Origin: Amycolatopsis sp. GM8
Lineage (GTDB): Bacteria; Actinomycetota; Actinomycetes; Mycobacteriales; Pseudonocardiaceae
Direction of reading: 5' to 3'
Length of the DNA: 64,000 nt
Assembly: GCF_021653975.1 (NCBI RefSeq)
Contig: NZ_JAJKFK010000001.1
Coordinates: 186,001-250,000, forward strand
This document shows, in pieces, positions 25,017-33,233 of the stretch; positions within the stretch are counted from its first letter, which is position 1, and every line of letters starts with the position of its first letter. Position numbers and translations under genes: made by a program. The notes under the pieces are model-generated. The model did not search any database and was not told the origin of the DNA. It saw only the letters and a program-made list of their open reading frames with translations.

Positions 25017-26210
25017 GGCAACCACGAATGCGACAACCCGGGAGCATCCGTGGGAATAGTCGACGCCCACCAGCACCACAGCGCGCACACCCAGCCCCCG
25101 GGGCCAAGCCCCCAACTGCCGACGCACGCGCCGAAGACCAACACGCGCACCCGCGCTCCGACGACAACCCGACACCGCGCCCGCATCGCCCTCGAACCAC
25201 CTGCGCAACGACACGCCCGTCGACGGAACGCGCGAAACCGCCTCATCCATCACACCTGTAGCGCAAGCGCAGAAGGCACCGAACGGCAGAAGGCGCGTCG
25301 CATCACCGGCTGGCGCGCGCACGCACGCGCGCGTCGTTGCGCGCGCAACGCGCGCGATACACGTACTCGCCACCACCGTCAAGACCCCGGACGGAAGCCA
25401 GCGGCGCCACTCCGCCAGCCCACCTCCACCCGAAGCCGCGCCGCGGCGCTCACCTCCGCGACTGCCATGTGCGCGACCACGGGTGGGCCTGGTCGCCCGA
25501 AGGCAGCCGCGCAACGCGCGGAGAAGCATTCATTGCCGAGCCACCGGTGCGCCCGGGGATTTTCGCGGGTCAACATGTAGGAGACACGGTTCCGCTGGCG
25601 ATTCCGCCGAAAAGGTGCCTGACGTGAGTAACCCCCAACCTGCTACCGATGTCGCGATGGTGCATCGTCATTCACTATCGGAGTAGTCAGTTAGGAGTGA
25701 AAACGTGTAGGCTGCCTTGAACGATGGCATAAAGTTGCAGGTTGGCTGAGCGGACTTCCGGAGACCACGCGATGCAGGACACCCCGCCCAACCTCCTGTC
25801 CAGCCGTGCTGGACCGCTTCCGGGAGCGGCGGGACACGCAGGTTGATGGTGCGGGCAAAGAGCGGGAGGGGGCCCTTGATCGGTTGGACTTCTAGCGCGA
25901 CCCCGAACTGGGAGAACATACGCACCGTCAGTGAAATTCACCGACAGTCGCTGCGATGGCGCGCCCACGCGGGCCACTTGTCCGCGTCGCAGGGCATCGC
26001 CGCCGCCCCGACCAGGCCACAGGGCGGCCGACTTGAGGTTCAAAGCGCCGTCCCTCACTGATTGCAGGAGGTGAGCCGAAAACCGCAGGCCGCCCACGTA
26101 AGTCGCTGGGACCCAGCACGAATTCGCCTCTCGCCATGCGGCGCTGGAGATCACAGAAATTGCCGCGTGTTCGCGAAGGGGGCCACAGCCAGCCCGAGTG
26201 GAGGTGGAGC
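25017..26210. other. 1.2-kb non-coding-like region with a GC palindrome (candidate cis site)
   Basis: No frame here combines a ribosome-binding site with family motifs. Around 25,309-25,357 the sequence becomes almost pure CG alternation and includes a perfect 16-bp palindrome, CGTTGCGCGCGCAACG, at 25335-25350. An 11-bp sequence, CACTATCGGAG (25673-25683), exactly matches half of the operator in front of the XRE gene at 29.9 kb. Its place right after the partition genes makes it a candidate centromere, replication origin or transfer origin. Confidence 0.45.
25335..25350. repeat. Perfect 16-bp GC palindrome
   Basis: CGTTGCGCGCGCAACG is self-complementary and embedded in a CGCG-rich stretch. 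It could be the binding site of the adjacent partition system, but there is only one clear copy. Confidence 0.5.
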
Positions 26211-26426
26211 ATGCCCCTGGACGTATGCCCGGACGCGGCAATCTGTTGGGCATGCCTTGTGTCGCGATCCGAGACGCCCGAAGAAGAGCCCTGGTATCAC
26301 GACGGCTATCTCAATGTATTCCTTTGTGGACAATGTGCATGCGACGAGGGTTATGCCGTTGACTCGGCGGTCCCCGCGGATCGCCTAGTCGAATCCATAA
26401 TCTATCGAAGATACTTGGCGTGGTGA
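26211..26426 (+). CDS. Small CxxC zinc-ribbon-like protein
   Basis: A 71-residue protein with two cysteine knuckles, ICWAC and LCGQCAC, separated by about 27 residues, enough to form one zinc site. The ATG at 26211 follows GGAGGTGGAGC. It ends three bases before the next start, so the two are probably co-translated. It is the first gene of a small accessory operon of unknown function. No named family is recognised. Confidence 0.65.
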   Translation: MPLDVCPDAAICWACLVSRSETPEEEPWYHDGYLNVFLCGQCACDEGYAVDSAVPADRLVESIIYRRYLAW

Positions 26427-26429
26427 CAA

Positions 26430-27344
26430 TTGACCGACACCGGTACTCATATCTGGCCAGAAGCGCGCGTACTTGACGACGCAGTTGATGCATTCCGCAT
26501 TGGCGGCTTTAGCGCAGCGCGCGCCACACTCGCCGGGGAAACTCGTGCCCGACCGCACATCGTCGACGCCGTCAGCGCAATGGCGATTAGCGTGCTCGTC
26601 GTGACTGAGCGAAAATTGTTCAACGAAACAATCGGGCCGACCGCCGACAACGGTGTAGAGCACCTGCTTGGCGTCGTCAAGGTCGACCTCGCGGAACCGC
26701 TAATCGATGAACCCGAAGTTGACAGCTCACCTGTCGACGTGGCGAGCATTCTCGTTGCACGTGTCGCCGTTGTCTGTTCACGTGCCGCACGCCCCTCCCA
26801 TTACCTCATACTCCACCATGCGTTGGAGAACGCGGCACAGCGTCTCGACTTTGAGGATGGTATTTCCCCCCAGGATTCTTACCGCCCCAACGCGCTTAGT
26901 TGCGCGAGGCTGATCGGCTTATTTTGGGCAACCGACGGGCTTCCGATCAGTATCGCCACCACTCACGTGCGCGATCACCTCGCAGCGTTGTTCCCGAGGC
27001 CACAGGCGATGCGCCGCGCGGCAACTCTATGCGCTTTCGCGCTCGCGCTGACTTACACCAACGCCGACGAATGGTACTTCCCCATCACGTACGGCCAAAC
27101 CCCCAACATACGCAGCAGTGGCTACCACGATCCCGGCCAATGGCCCGCCGAATCACTCGAACGACAAAGAGCAGTCGTCGCCCGACTGATACGTCTCGCG
27201 ATTCAACGCAAAACACGGCGGATGAATAGCGAATTGAAGAAACATCTGCCTAGCACGGCATTGCTCGCGGAGCACCTCCTTATGGTCGCCAATAACATCG
27301 GCGAGCAGATCATCCACGCTCGCTTCGAGTTCCCAAGAGGCTGA
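26430..27344 (+). CDS. Hypothetical protein of the accessory operon
   Basis: A 304-residue, mainly helical soluble protein starting at a TTG (26430), three bases after the previous stop. Helices such as PHIVDAVSAMAISVLVVTER and MRRAATLCAFALALTYTNAD are visible, but there is no catalytic motif, membrane anchor or known domain. GC content is lower than in chromosomal genes. The downstream genes are on the same strand. Confidence 0.65.
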   Translation: MTDTGTHIWPEARVLDDAVDAFRIGGFSAARATLAGETRARPHIVDAVSAMAISVLVVTERKLFNETIGPTADNGVEHLLGVVKVDLAEPLIDEPEVDSSPVDVASILVARVAVVCSRAARPSHYLILHHALENAAQRLDFEDGISPQDSYRPNALSCARLIGLFWATDGLPISIATTHVRDHLAALFPRPQAMRRAATLCAFALALTYTNADEWYFPITYGQTPNIRSSGYHDPGQWPAESLERQRAVVARLIRLAIQRKTRRMNSELKKHLPSTALLAEHLLMVANNIGEQIIHARFEFPRG

Positions 27345-27384
27345 CATCCCGTGCTAACGACCACGCCGAACATCGGAGGAGAAC

Positions 27385-27537
27385 ATGGTCGTCGCCAACT
27401 TCGGCCCGCGATGGCGGGTTATGACGGCCGTCGATGACGTCCATGGCCGGCCGCGGAGGACGCCAGGAATCAGGGCCTGCGCGGCAACTTCAAGGCCAAA
27501 GCCGCGGAATCCCGCCATACGGGAGCGCAACGAATGA
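27385..27537 (+). CDS. Small basic protein, 50 residues
   Basis: This short frame has one of the best ribosome-binding sites of the region (CGGAGGAGAAC then ATG), and its stop overlaps the next start by ATGA at 27534-27537. The product begins VVANFGPRWRVMTAVDDVHG and is otherwise Arg/Pro-rich without a recognised domain. It could be a real small protein or a leader whose translation couples into the next gene. Confidence 0.5.
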   Translation: MVVANFGPRWRVMTAVDDVHGRPRRTPGIRACAATSRPKPRNPAIRERNE

Positions 27538-28622
27538 AATGGCAGCCACCAGATCCGCGCAATCTACCGCTCCTAAGGGGCCAACTCGTAGATCAGATGC
27601 GAAAGCCTCTACAAGTGACTACCACCGCAGGAATGCTGTCTCACGGGTTCGGTGCTATTAATCCCGATCCGAGACATCCCAGGCGCGCTGCGGCGCGACT
27701 CCTGGAAGACGAGCGCGATCGTCTAATCAGCGCGCCGATGTACTATGTCACCGATGAAATGACTGCTGTGGCACAGCAAGCTGGAGCCAAGCTGCCAACG
27801 TGGTCAGTGTGGCCACACGATATTCCCTCGCCCAGTGGCTTTATGGTCTTTGGTGCGTCGATTGGCGGCTACAAATCCGAACACCCGAGCACGGGCTACG
27901 CCGATATTTCGATCGTGGCCGCCTCCTGGGGACGAACGAGCCTCATGGGACACCCCGATCAGTATCTGTGGGTCACCTATTGGTCGGCCGTCAATCGTGA
28001 AGACGGCATCGCGCTTGCAATGGATAGCATGGGGCTTAATCGTCAGGACGCTCAACGCTTCGTGGCCGAGAATGAGGCGGATCTCGCGTGGGACAACGAG
28101 GTACTTGTCGAGTACGGCTCGCCGCTCACTCGAGTCAGGACCAGGTCGAATGAGATCCTCGAGATCGACCCTGCCGAGGATGCGAGTCCGCTCGATGGCA
28201 CCTGCGCCAGCTACACGCAGACCGTCCGCGCCGCGTGGCTCCTGATGAAAAGGGAGGCGAAGAAACCCATTGCAACCACGGAAGAACGATGGATGCGTAA
28301 GAGCATGCAGCGACAGGCCGAGAATAGCGGTCAGCCAATTTACGGCGAGCCCCGCGTGACAGTCGTCCGGCTGCACACCTCGCGGCGCTCGCCGTCGGCG
28401 GCCACTACCGGCCAAGCACGCGGCAAGGTGAAGTTCCGCTCGTTGGTCTCTGGCCACGTACGTTGGCAGCCATACAAGTCTCGCAACATCATCGAGCCTA
28501 TTTGGATCGAGCCGTACGTCCGGGGGCCGGACAATGCTCCCTTCCGGGCCGGACCAAAGAAAGTCAAGGTCAACCTGTTGGACCGACCGCCTGGCGGCCG
28601 CCCACCTGTGAGGGGAAAATGA
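27534..28622 (+). CDS. Hypothetical protein with conserved WIEPYVRGP-type C-terminus
   Basis: A 362-residue protein. The first 250 residues are unfamiliar. The C-terminal part reads VSGHVRWQPYKSRNIIEPIW followed by IEPYVRGPDNAPF, a pattern I associate with hypothetical proteins of actinobacterial phages and integrative elements. Neither an enzyme motif nor a membrane segment is seen. It is coupled by ATGA to the preceding 50-residue gene and followed by two short genes on the same strand. Confidence 0.65.
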   Translation: MKWQPPDPRNLPLLRGQLVDQMRKPLQVTTTAGMLSHGFGAINPDPRHPRRAAARLLEDERDRLISAPMYYVTDEMTAVAQQAGAKLPTWSVWPHDIPSPSGFMVFGASIGGYKSEHPSTGYADISIVAASWGRTSLMGHPDQYLWVTYWSAVNREDGIALAMDSMGLNRQDAQRFVAENEADLAWDNEVLVEYGSPLTRVRTRSNEILEIDPAEDASPLDGTCASYTQTVRAAWLLMKREAKKPIATTEERWMRKSMQRQAENSGQPIYGEPRVTVVRLHTSRRSPSAATTGQARGKVKFRSLVSGHVRWQPYKSRNIIEPIWIEPYVRGPDNAPFRAGPKKVKVNLLDRPPGGRPPVRGK

Positions 28623-28653
28623 ATCACTGTTCCAGCAACGGAATGAGTTGCAG

Positions 28654-28938
28654 GTGATCCGTGAGCTTTGGCGGCGCATTAGCCGCCACGGAAGCGCAGA
28701 AGTACTCATTTTTCCCGCCGACGAGAACAGCTCACAGGAAGCACTCCTAATACGTCGCCCGAGCTCTTATGCGAGAAAGATAGGCGATGATGGCGAGTGG
28801 ATACCAGTCGAAATTCCGAGAGAGCAGGAGTTCGGAGAAATACTGTCGCCTATTGACAAGAAGCTTCGCGAAGAGTTCTCAAACATTCGACCGTTCAAGC
28901 TCGAAGAATGGGACGAATGGCCGCTAGAGGCGGCATGA
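28654..28938 (+). CDS. Small hypothetical protein of the accessory operon
   Basis: About 94 residues, charged and probably globular, with VIRELWRRISRHGSAEVLIF near the start and a conserved-looking acidic C-terminus (FKLEEWDEWPLEAA). A GTG at 28654 is used; a TTG at 28648 in the same frame is equally possible. Its stop overlaps the next start (ATGA), so it is translated together with the following gene. Confidence 0.55.
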   Translation: MIRELWRRISRHGSAEVLIFPADENSSQEALLIRRPSSYARKIGDDGEWIPVEIPREQEFGEILSPIDKKLREEFSNIRPFKLEEWDEWPLEAA

Positions 28939-29180
28939 GGATGACCGAAGACGGCTACTTCATCGACCTGAACCTGCTCGGTGCCATCTCGATCGAATGC
29001 GGAGACCCCGCGTGTAACGACCATCAGATCTTCGTGGGTGATGCCATTACGAGTAAAGAGCTACGTAAGCGCATGCTTCGACATGAGGAAGATGTGCCAA
29101 CCTGTAACAACGCCCGGCGGCGGCGCGCATCCATCTTGCGGGCGCCGCCGGATGCGCTTGCGTCAGACGATCGGGTGTGA
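28935..29180 (+). CDS. Small hypothetical protein, last gene of the accessory operon
   Basis: An 81-residue protein starting at an ATG that overlaps the previous stop (an ATG at 28941 is an alternative). It contains three cysteines in IECGDPACND and VPTCNNARRR that could form a metal site, and an Arg-rich tail. No family is recognised. It may be a partner or antitoxin-like peptide, but nothing in the sequence proves it. Confidence 0.5.
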   Translation: MRMTEDGYFIDLNLLGAISIECGDPACNDHQIFVGDAITSKELRKRMLRHEEDVPTCNNARRRRASILRAPPDALASDDRV

Positions 29181-29867
29181 GCGCGACGAGAGGCCCCTCC
29201 TGGTCGACCGGCCGCAAGAGTGGGTTGTCCACGGCGCCGACTGGCAACTCGGTCCGAGACGCGAGCCAACCAGGTGGCGGCAAAGTTAGGGGCCTTACGT
29301 ACGGATTCGGAGGCCTTTCACCGCGCGGCGAACGCCGGGTACGCTTCGGCCGCTTGCAGTGATCTGGGTGATCGCGTAGTGACCGTCGACAGACATCCCG
29401 ACGCGGGTGCCGAACGCCGCGCCGGGTGCGAGCGCGACTGGTGAGCTGAGACCTTGACTAGCCAAGCCGCGGCCGCCCAGGCCAGGTCGGACATGTTCGC
29501 GACTTTGTGCGCAGGCGTCATGAACCTCCGTGCCACCCCGTGGCCACGATCAGCGGTGGACACCTCGGCCGACATGTCGACTAACTCGAAGAATTTACAA
29601 CTCTTCGGAAGGTGGCACCCAACAGTCCGCCCCCGGTGCAGCTTCCCGGTTGCAGGCCCAGCAACTCCAATCGGCCATCGATGCAGTCGAACTCCCGGCA
29701 GGCGATTGGCTGCGGATGCGCATCGGGTGCGCCGCCCGTCCGCATTCAGACGTCAACTCCATCTGCATCCGCCAAACGCGTGAATCCTCTCACGAGTGTG
29801 CTGGGCGGCACTCATGGCCCCGATGCAGCTGACCTGCGGAAATCAACCCAGATCCTGGCCTGTCATG
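29181..29867. other. Gene-free region before the XRE regulator
   Basis: Frames overlap in all phases and no ribosome-binding site or motif supports a gene. Stretches such as LQAQQLQSAIDAVELPAGDW near 29,640-29,700 look like relics of coding sequence. Confidence 0.35.
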
Positions 29868-29891
29868 CACTATCAGAAAACTCCGATAGTG
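29868..29891. promoter_or_regulatory. Candidate operator: inverted repeat CACTATC-N10-GATAGTG
   Basis: CACTATC at 29868-29874 and GATAGTG at 29885-29891 are perfect inverted arms centred about 18 bp before the XRE start. This is the classic position for autorepression. The right arm extended (CTCCGATAGTG) is found exactly, in opposite orientation, at 25673-25683. Confidence 0.65.
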
Positions 29892-29897
29892 ACAAAG

Positions 29898-30251
29898 ATG
29901 ATCATGCCTGTTCTTTTGAGGACAGAGCCGATAGACCTATCCGCCGTGCCGCCAGAAGCCAAGAAGCCCCCGTCCAACCCGTTCCTGGGCAAGCTGGGCA
30001 ATCGGTTGCGCTTGCGGCGAGAGGACCGCGACCTGACTCTGGACGAACTGTCGACACTGTCCGATATCAGCGGGTCGACGATCAGTGCGATCGAGCGAGG
30101 TCAGAAGAACGCGGGGATCAGCACGATCGCGCGGCTCGTGCAAGTTCTAGAACTCGACTTTGCCGCTCTCATGCGCGATCTGCCAGAACCACCCCCGCCC
30201 AAGTCGCGTGGTCGGATGGGACCACCGCGCAGAACGGGGCACGAGGAATAG
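29898..30251 (+). CDS. XRE-family transcriptional regulator
   Basis: About 117 residues with a central Cro/CI-type HTH: LGKLGNRLRLRREDRDLTLD, then ELSTLSDISGSTISAIERGQ and NAGISTIARLVQVLELDFAAL. The N-terminal tail and the C-terminus are Pro-rich. The start is uncertain: ATGs at 29865, 29898 and 29904 are all in frame. Those at 29898 and 29904 lie downstream of the inverted-repeat operator and are preferred. It probably represses its own promoter and perhaps the region near 25.7 kb. It is convergent with the immunity gene. Confidence 0.85.
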   Translation: MIMPVLLRTEPIDLSAVPPEAKKPPSNPFLGKLGNRLRLRREDRDLTLDELSTLSDISGSTISAIERGQKNAGISTIARLVQVLELDFAALMRDLPEPPPPKSRGRMGPPRRTGHEE

Positions 30252-30434
30252 CTGGAGTTGGGCCCCGAAGAATTGGGTGGCTGCGGGATCAACGTCGGCG
30301 AGGTAATCCGGGGACAACCGACGCAACGAGTCAACCGCTTTCGCCGACAAGTCATTAAGGAGCGGTTCATCACACGACCGTGGGATCGATTGCTGCGCCA
30401 CGCTAGAGCCGCATACGCCGGCCCCCCGCGAAGC

Positions 30435-31586
30435 CTAACCGCCTGGCAGCTCACCATCGAATCGTTTGATTACCCGTGGCGGTCGTGGCTCTCCGGGCCA
30501 GAGCACGACCCGGTACAGATCGTTGCCGAATCGCCCGTCGGGCGAGATGGTGCGGAGTCCGCGGTAGTAGATGCGCGCGGTGTAGTCGCCGGCCGGGATC
30601 GGGGTGCGGGGGATGTTGTCGGTGTAGTCGAACGCCGACACGAGAAGCCGTCCGGTTTCGGTGTGCAGGCCTGCCTCGGTGATGTGATCCCAGTCGTCGG
30701 GGTTGATGTCGGGTTCGGTGGCGCGGATGTCGAGGATGACGGGCACGGTGGTGCGCCGCGCCGTGCCCACGCCGATCGCACCGGGGGCGGTGGCGACGAG
30801 GTCAGTGATGAGGGCCCTGGTCCATTGCCGGTCGGGTGCGAACTGAGCCGCCTCGTCCTGCACGACGAAGGCGTTGTAGTCGGCGAACACGTCCAACTCG
30901 GCGTAGGCATGCTGCTCGGTGTCGGTGTTCGTCGTGGGTGGCCGTTCGGTCATGAGGTTTACCTGTACTCCGTCGGGTAGCTGGTGTAGCTGCTGGGCCA
31001 AGGGACCGCGGATCCGCATGCACTCGGCTGCGGGTTTGGCGACGATGTTGTCGAAATCGTAGGTCCCGCCAAGGTTGAAGAACCGCAGCGGGATCAAGCG
31101 CTGGTCGTGGGTGAGCGCTCCGTACCGGTCCTGCCACGTCGTCGCGTAGCCGCGACAGGCGTTCCTCTCGGGGTCCGCGAGTAGCCAGGCCGCCCAGTCC
31201 TGCAGGCACGTGCCGATCCGCGTGCGTTCGGCGGTTTCCGGATCGAACAGAACCACGTGCTCCTGGTGTTCGACCGCGAACTGGCGCCCGCAGAGGTCCT
31301 GGCCGAAACAGAACAGGCCATCCGCGAGCCCGTTGTAGGTCTCCTTCCAGGATCCGGGTGTGTTCCATTGGGCGAGCTCAGGGCCGAGACCCGCGCTTCC
31401 CGCGTGGAAGACCTGCACGCCGGCGTTGAACACGGTGAACCCATTGACCGCGGTCAGTAGCAGCGCCAACTCGGCGAGTGGGCCGGACTCGTCGAGGACG
31501 ACGGTGACCTGAGGGCCGAGTGGGTACCGGGCCTGCCGCAGTAACTGGTCGACCAGGTTGGCGGGTGCGGTGGGGTCAGTCGGCAA
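30435..31586 (-). CDS. Two-part immunity protein: SMI1/KNR4 (SUKH)-like plus ComJ-like domain
   Basis: A 383-residue protein. Residues about 25-215 match SMI1/KNR4-type immunity proteins: LTAVNGFTVFNAGVQVF, then WNTPGSWKETYNGLADGLFC and RFFNLGGTYDFDN. Residues about 230-375 resemble ComJ/Nin-type proteins: ELDVFADYNAFVVQDEAAQF, then VPVILDIRATEP and GDYTARIYYRGLRTISPDG. ComJ of Bacillus inhibits the DNase NucA. The gene begins at a TTG overlapping the 3' end of the upstream toxin gene by 11 bp, and that toxin ends in a NucA/NucB-like domain. It therefore very likely neutralises this toxin. The domain calls are by motif recall, not by search. Confidence 0.8.
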   Translation of the reverse strand: MPTDPTAPANLVDQLLRQARYPLGPQVTVVLDESGPLAELALLLTAVNGFTVFNAGVQVFHAGSAGLGPELAQWNTPGSWKETYNGLADGLFCFGQDLCGRQFAVEHQEHVVLFDPETAERTRIGTCLQDWAAWLLADPERNACRGYATTWQDRYGALTHDQRLIPLRFFNLGGTYDFDNIVAKPAAECMRIRGPLAQQLHQLPDGVQVNLMTERPPTTNTDTEQHAYAELDVFADYNAFVVQDEAAQFAPDRQWTRALITDLVATAPGAIGVGTARRTTVPVILDIRATEPDINPDDWDHITEAGLHTETGRLLVSAFDYTDNIPRTPIPAGDYTARIYYRGLRTISPDGRFGNDLYRVVLWPGEPRPPRVIKRFDGELPGG

Positions 31587-32901
31587 GGATGATCACTTTC
31601 TCGCCGTTGTCGAGGCCGGCGGTTTGGTGTCGGATCGAGGACCCGGCGCCGCGATTGTCGAATGGGTCGATGTATTTGACCGAGGACCCTTCGCCGCCTT
31701 CGGCGAACATGGCCGGCGGATACTCGTCCCGGTCGTAGCCGGGTTTGGTTTGCGGGACCTGTTTCATCGACTCGTCGCGCCGTTCCTCAGCACCCTCGCG
31801 ATCCAGCGTGACTTCCATCGGCTGGGTCCTCGGGAAGGGCACGTCTCCGCGCCAGGAGGTGCCCATTTGGGCCTCGCGCACGTGGTTCGCGGCCTCCGGA
31901 TAATCGCCCTGGTCGACGATCACGTACTGCGGCCCTGTCGGTTTGGGTTGCTGATCGTTGATGTCGTTGGCGATGTGATCGACCCATCCCGACGCGGTGG
32001 TCCCGGCGTCGTGCATCGCGGTGTCGGCGGCATGGGCGGCGGATTGCCCGGCGCGGTGGATGTCCTCGGACGCCTCGTGGGTCGAGGAGGTGACGGTGTT
32101 CGCGGCGTCGTCCAGACCGACGGCGCCCAGGACGTGTCCGCTGAGGTTGCCGGCGGCGTCGACCATGTCGGAGCCGAAGTTGGTGGCGGTGATGACGACG
32201 TCGCTGGCGAAATGTCCGGCCAAGTCGGCAGCGCCGCGGATCGTGGCGCCCGCCGAGTGCACCACGCCCGCCGCCTGATCTCCCATCCAGTCCACTGCGG
32301 AGGTGAATCCGTCGGTGAGGTCGTCGAGGAGGGTGGGTGTCTGGGGGGCGTGTTCCTGTGCCTTGTCGATCGTGGCTACCGCCTGATCGCCCGCGGTGAT
32401 CAGTTGTGCCCGGGCGCGGTCGAGCATTTGCTGGGCCTGCGTGCGGGCAGCCTCGCCGGGGTCGGTGAACGGCGGCTGGGCCGGTGCGGGTTGCCCGGCC
32501 GCGGCGGCCTGCTGCGTCGCAACGGCGACGGCCTGGTTGTGCTGCGCCTGGGCTTGCTGTGTGGCCTGCTCGCCCTGCTGGTAGATGCCGATGGCTTCCC
32601 GCGCCTGCCCCTGGGCCCATTCCAGCGTGGCCGTGTAGCCCTCGATGGCTTGCGCGGCAGCGTGGAACGCGTCCCCGGCGATGGTCCAGCGACCCGGCTC
32701 GGTGTCGAAGCGTTCGTGGTAGGCGTCGGCAGCTCCGCCGGTCCAGCCGCCGGTGTCGAGCGTTTTCAACCCGTCACCGGTCTGCACCATCTTGTTTCCA
32801 CACACCACCAGATGGGCGATCGACTTGCGGATTTCACCCGGCTCGCCCGGCACCAACTGCTTCGGATCGGTCGTGTCACCCAACTCCGCCAACGGGGTCA
32901 C
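31576..32901 (-). CDS. T7SS-type secreted polymorphic toxin with NucA/NucB-like DNase C-terminus
   Basis: A 441-residue protein. Residues 1-110 form the helical domain of putative T7SS-secreted proteins (LGDTTDPKQLVPGEPGEIRK, then LDTGGWTGGAADAYHERF with the central WxG, then TLEWAQGQAREAI). Residues about 110-180 are Gln/Ala-rich coil and about 180-320 amphipathic helices. From about 325 comes the toxin domain: GPQYVIVDQGDYPEAANHVR and DRDEYPPAMFAEGGEGSSV, the DEYPxA...EGG core of NucA/NucB DNases. Its GTG start overlaps the ESX-type gene (GTGA), and the immunity gene overlaps its end. Non-specific DNA cleavage in competitors is the expected action. Confidence 0.82.
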   Translation of the reverse strand: MTPLAELGDTTDPKQLVPGEPGEIRKSIAHLVVCGNKMVQTGDGLKTLDTGGWTGGAADAYHERFDTEPGRWTIAGDAFHAAAQAIEGYTATLEWAQGQAREAIGIYQQGEQATQQAQAQHNQAVAVATQQAAAAGQPAPAQPPFTDPGEAARTQAQQMLDRARAQLITAGDQAVATIDKAQEHAPQTPTLLDDLTDGFTSAVDWMGDQAAGVVHSAGATIRGAADLAGHFASDVVITATNFGSDMVDAAGNLSGHVLGAVGLDDAANTVTSSTHEASEDIHRAGQSAAHAADTAMHDAGTTASGWVDHIANDINDQQPKPTGPQYVIVDQGDYPEAANHVREAQMGTSWRGDVPFPRTQPMEVTLDREGAEERRDESMKQVPQTKPGYDRDEYPPAMFAEGGEGSSVKYIDPFDNRGAGSSIRHQTAGLDNGEKVIILAD

Positions 32902-33233
32902 TCCATGCTCTCGAGGCCGGGATCGACGCCAGTCCCGTCGAGCAGGCCCGTCAGGGTGTGCTGATGCGCCTGCTCGATCTCGATGTACGCCCCGGCCGCG
33001 TTGATCAGACGCCGGGACAGCTGCTGACCGTCCTTGGTCAGGTTGGCGACCCCGACCTGCCAGCGCGTGGTGAACGACTCGTAGGAATCCGCCAGACCCT
33101 TGTGTCCCACGAACTTCCGGTCACAGTCGATGTCCTCCACCGGCACCGCACCCAGCTCGCCAACCAGATCAGACAGCCCAAGGCCGGCCTCTTTCAGGGC
33201 GTTGACGTCCACATGGAAACCACCTGATGTCAC
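32898..33233 (-). CDS. ESX/EspC-like small secreted partner protein
   Basis: A 111-residue helical protein of the size and pattern of ESX-1 secretion-associated (EspC-like/WXG100-related) proteins: a first helix FHVDVNALKEAGLGLSDLVG, the hinge segment VGHKGLADSYESFTTRWQVG, then a long second helix (LSRRLINAAGAYIEIEQAHQ). It most likely pairs with the toxin's N-terminal domain as co-secreted partner or chaperone. The start is a GTG at 33233 with GAGGGGA upstream, and the stop overlaps the toxin start. No T7SS ATPase or membrane gene is in the window, so export must use a machine encoded elsewhere. Confidence 0.78.
   Translation of the reverse strand: MTSGGFHVDVNALKEAGLGLSDLVGELGAVPVEDIDCDRKFVGHKGLADSYESFTTRWQVGVANLTKDGQQLSRRLINAAGAYIEIEQAHQHTLTGLLDGTGVDPGLESME

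Noticed and set aside
25309..25360. A CRISPR array or tandem repeat in the CGCG-rich stretch
   Set aside because: There are no regularly spaced identical repeats with unique spacers; the signal is a palindrome within alternating CG sequence.
24963..25529. A 188-residue minus-strand protein in the region after the partition genes
   Set aside because: Cys/Gly/Arg-rich random-looking sequence, no ribosome-binding site and no motif.
31558..32964. A 468-codon plus-strand frame opposite the toxin gene
   Set aside because: It has a Gly/Val/Arg-rich product without motifs and is antisense to the T7SS-type toxin, whose domains are clear.
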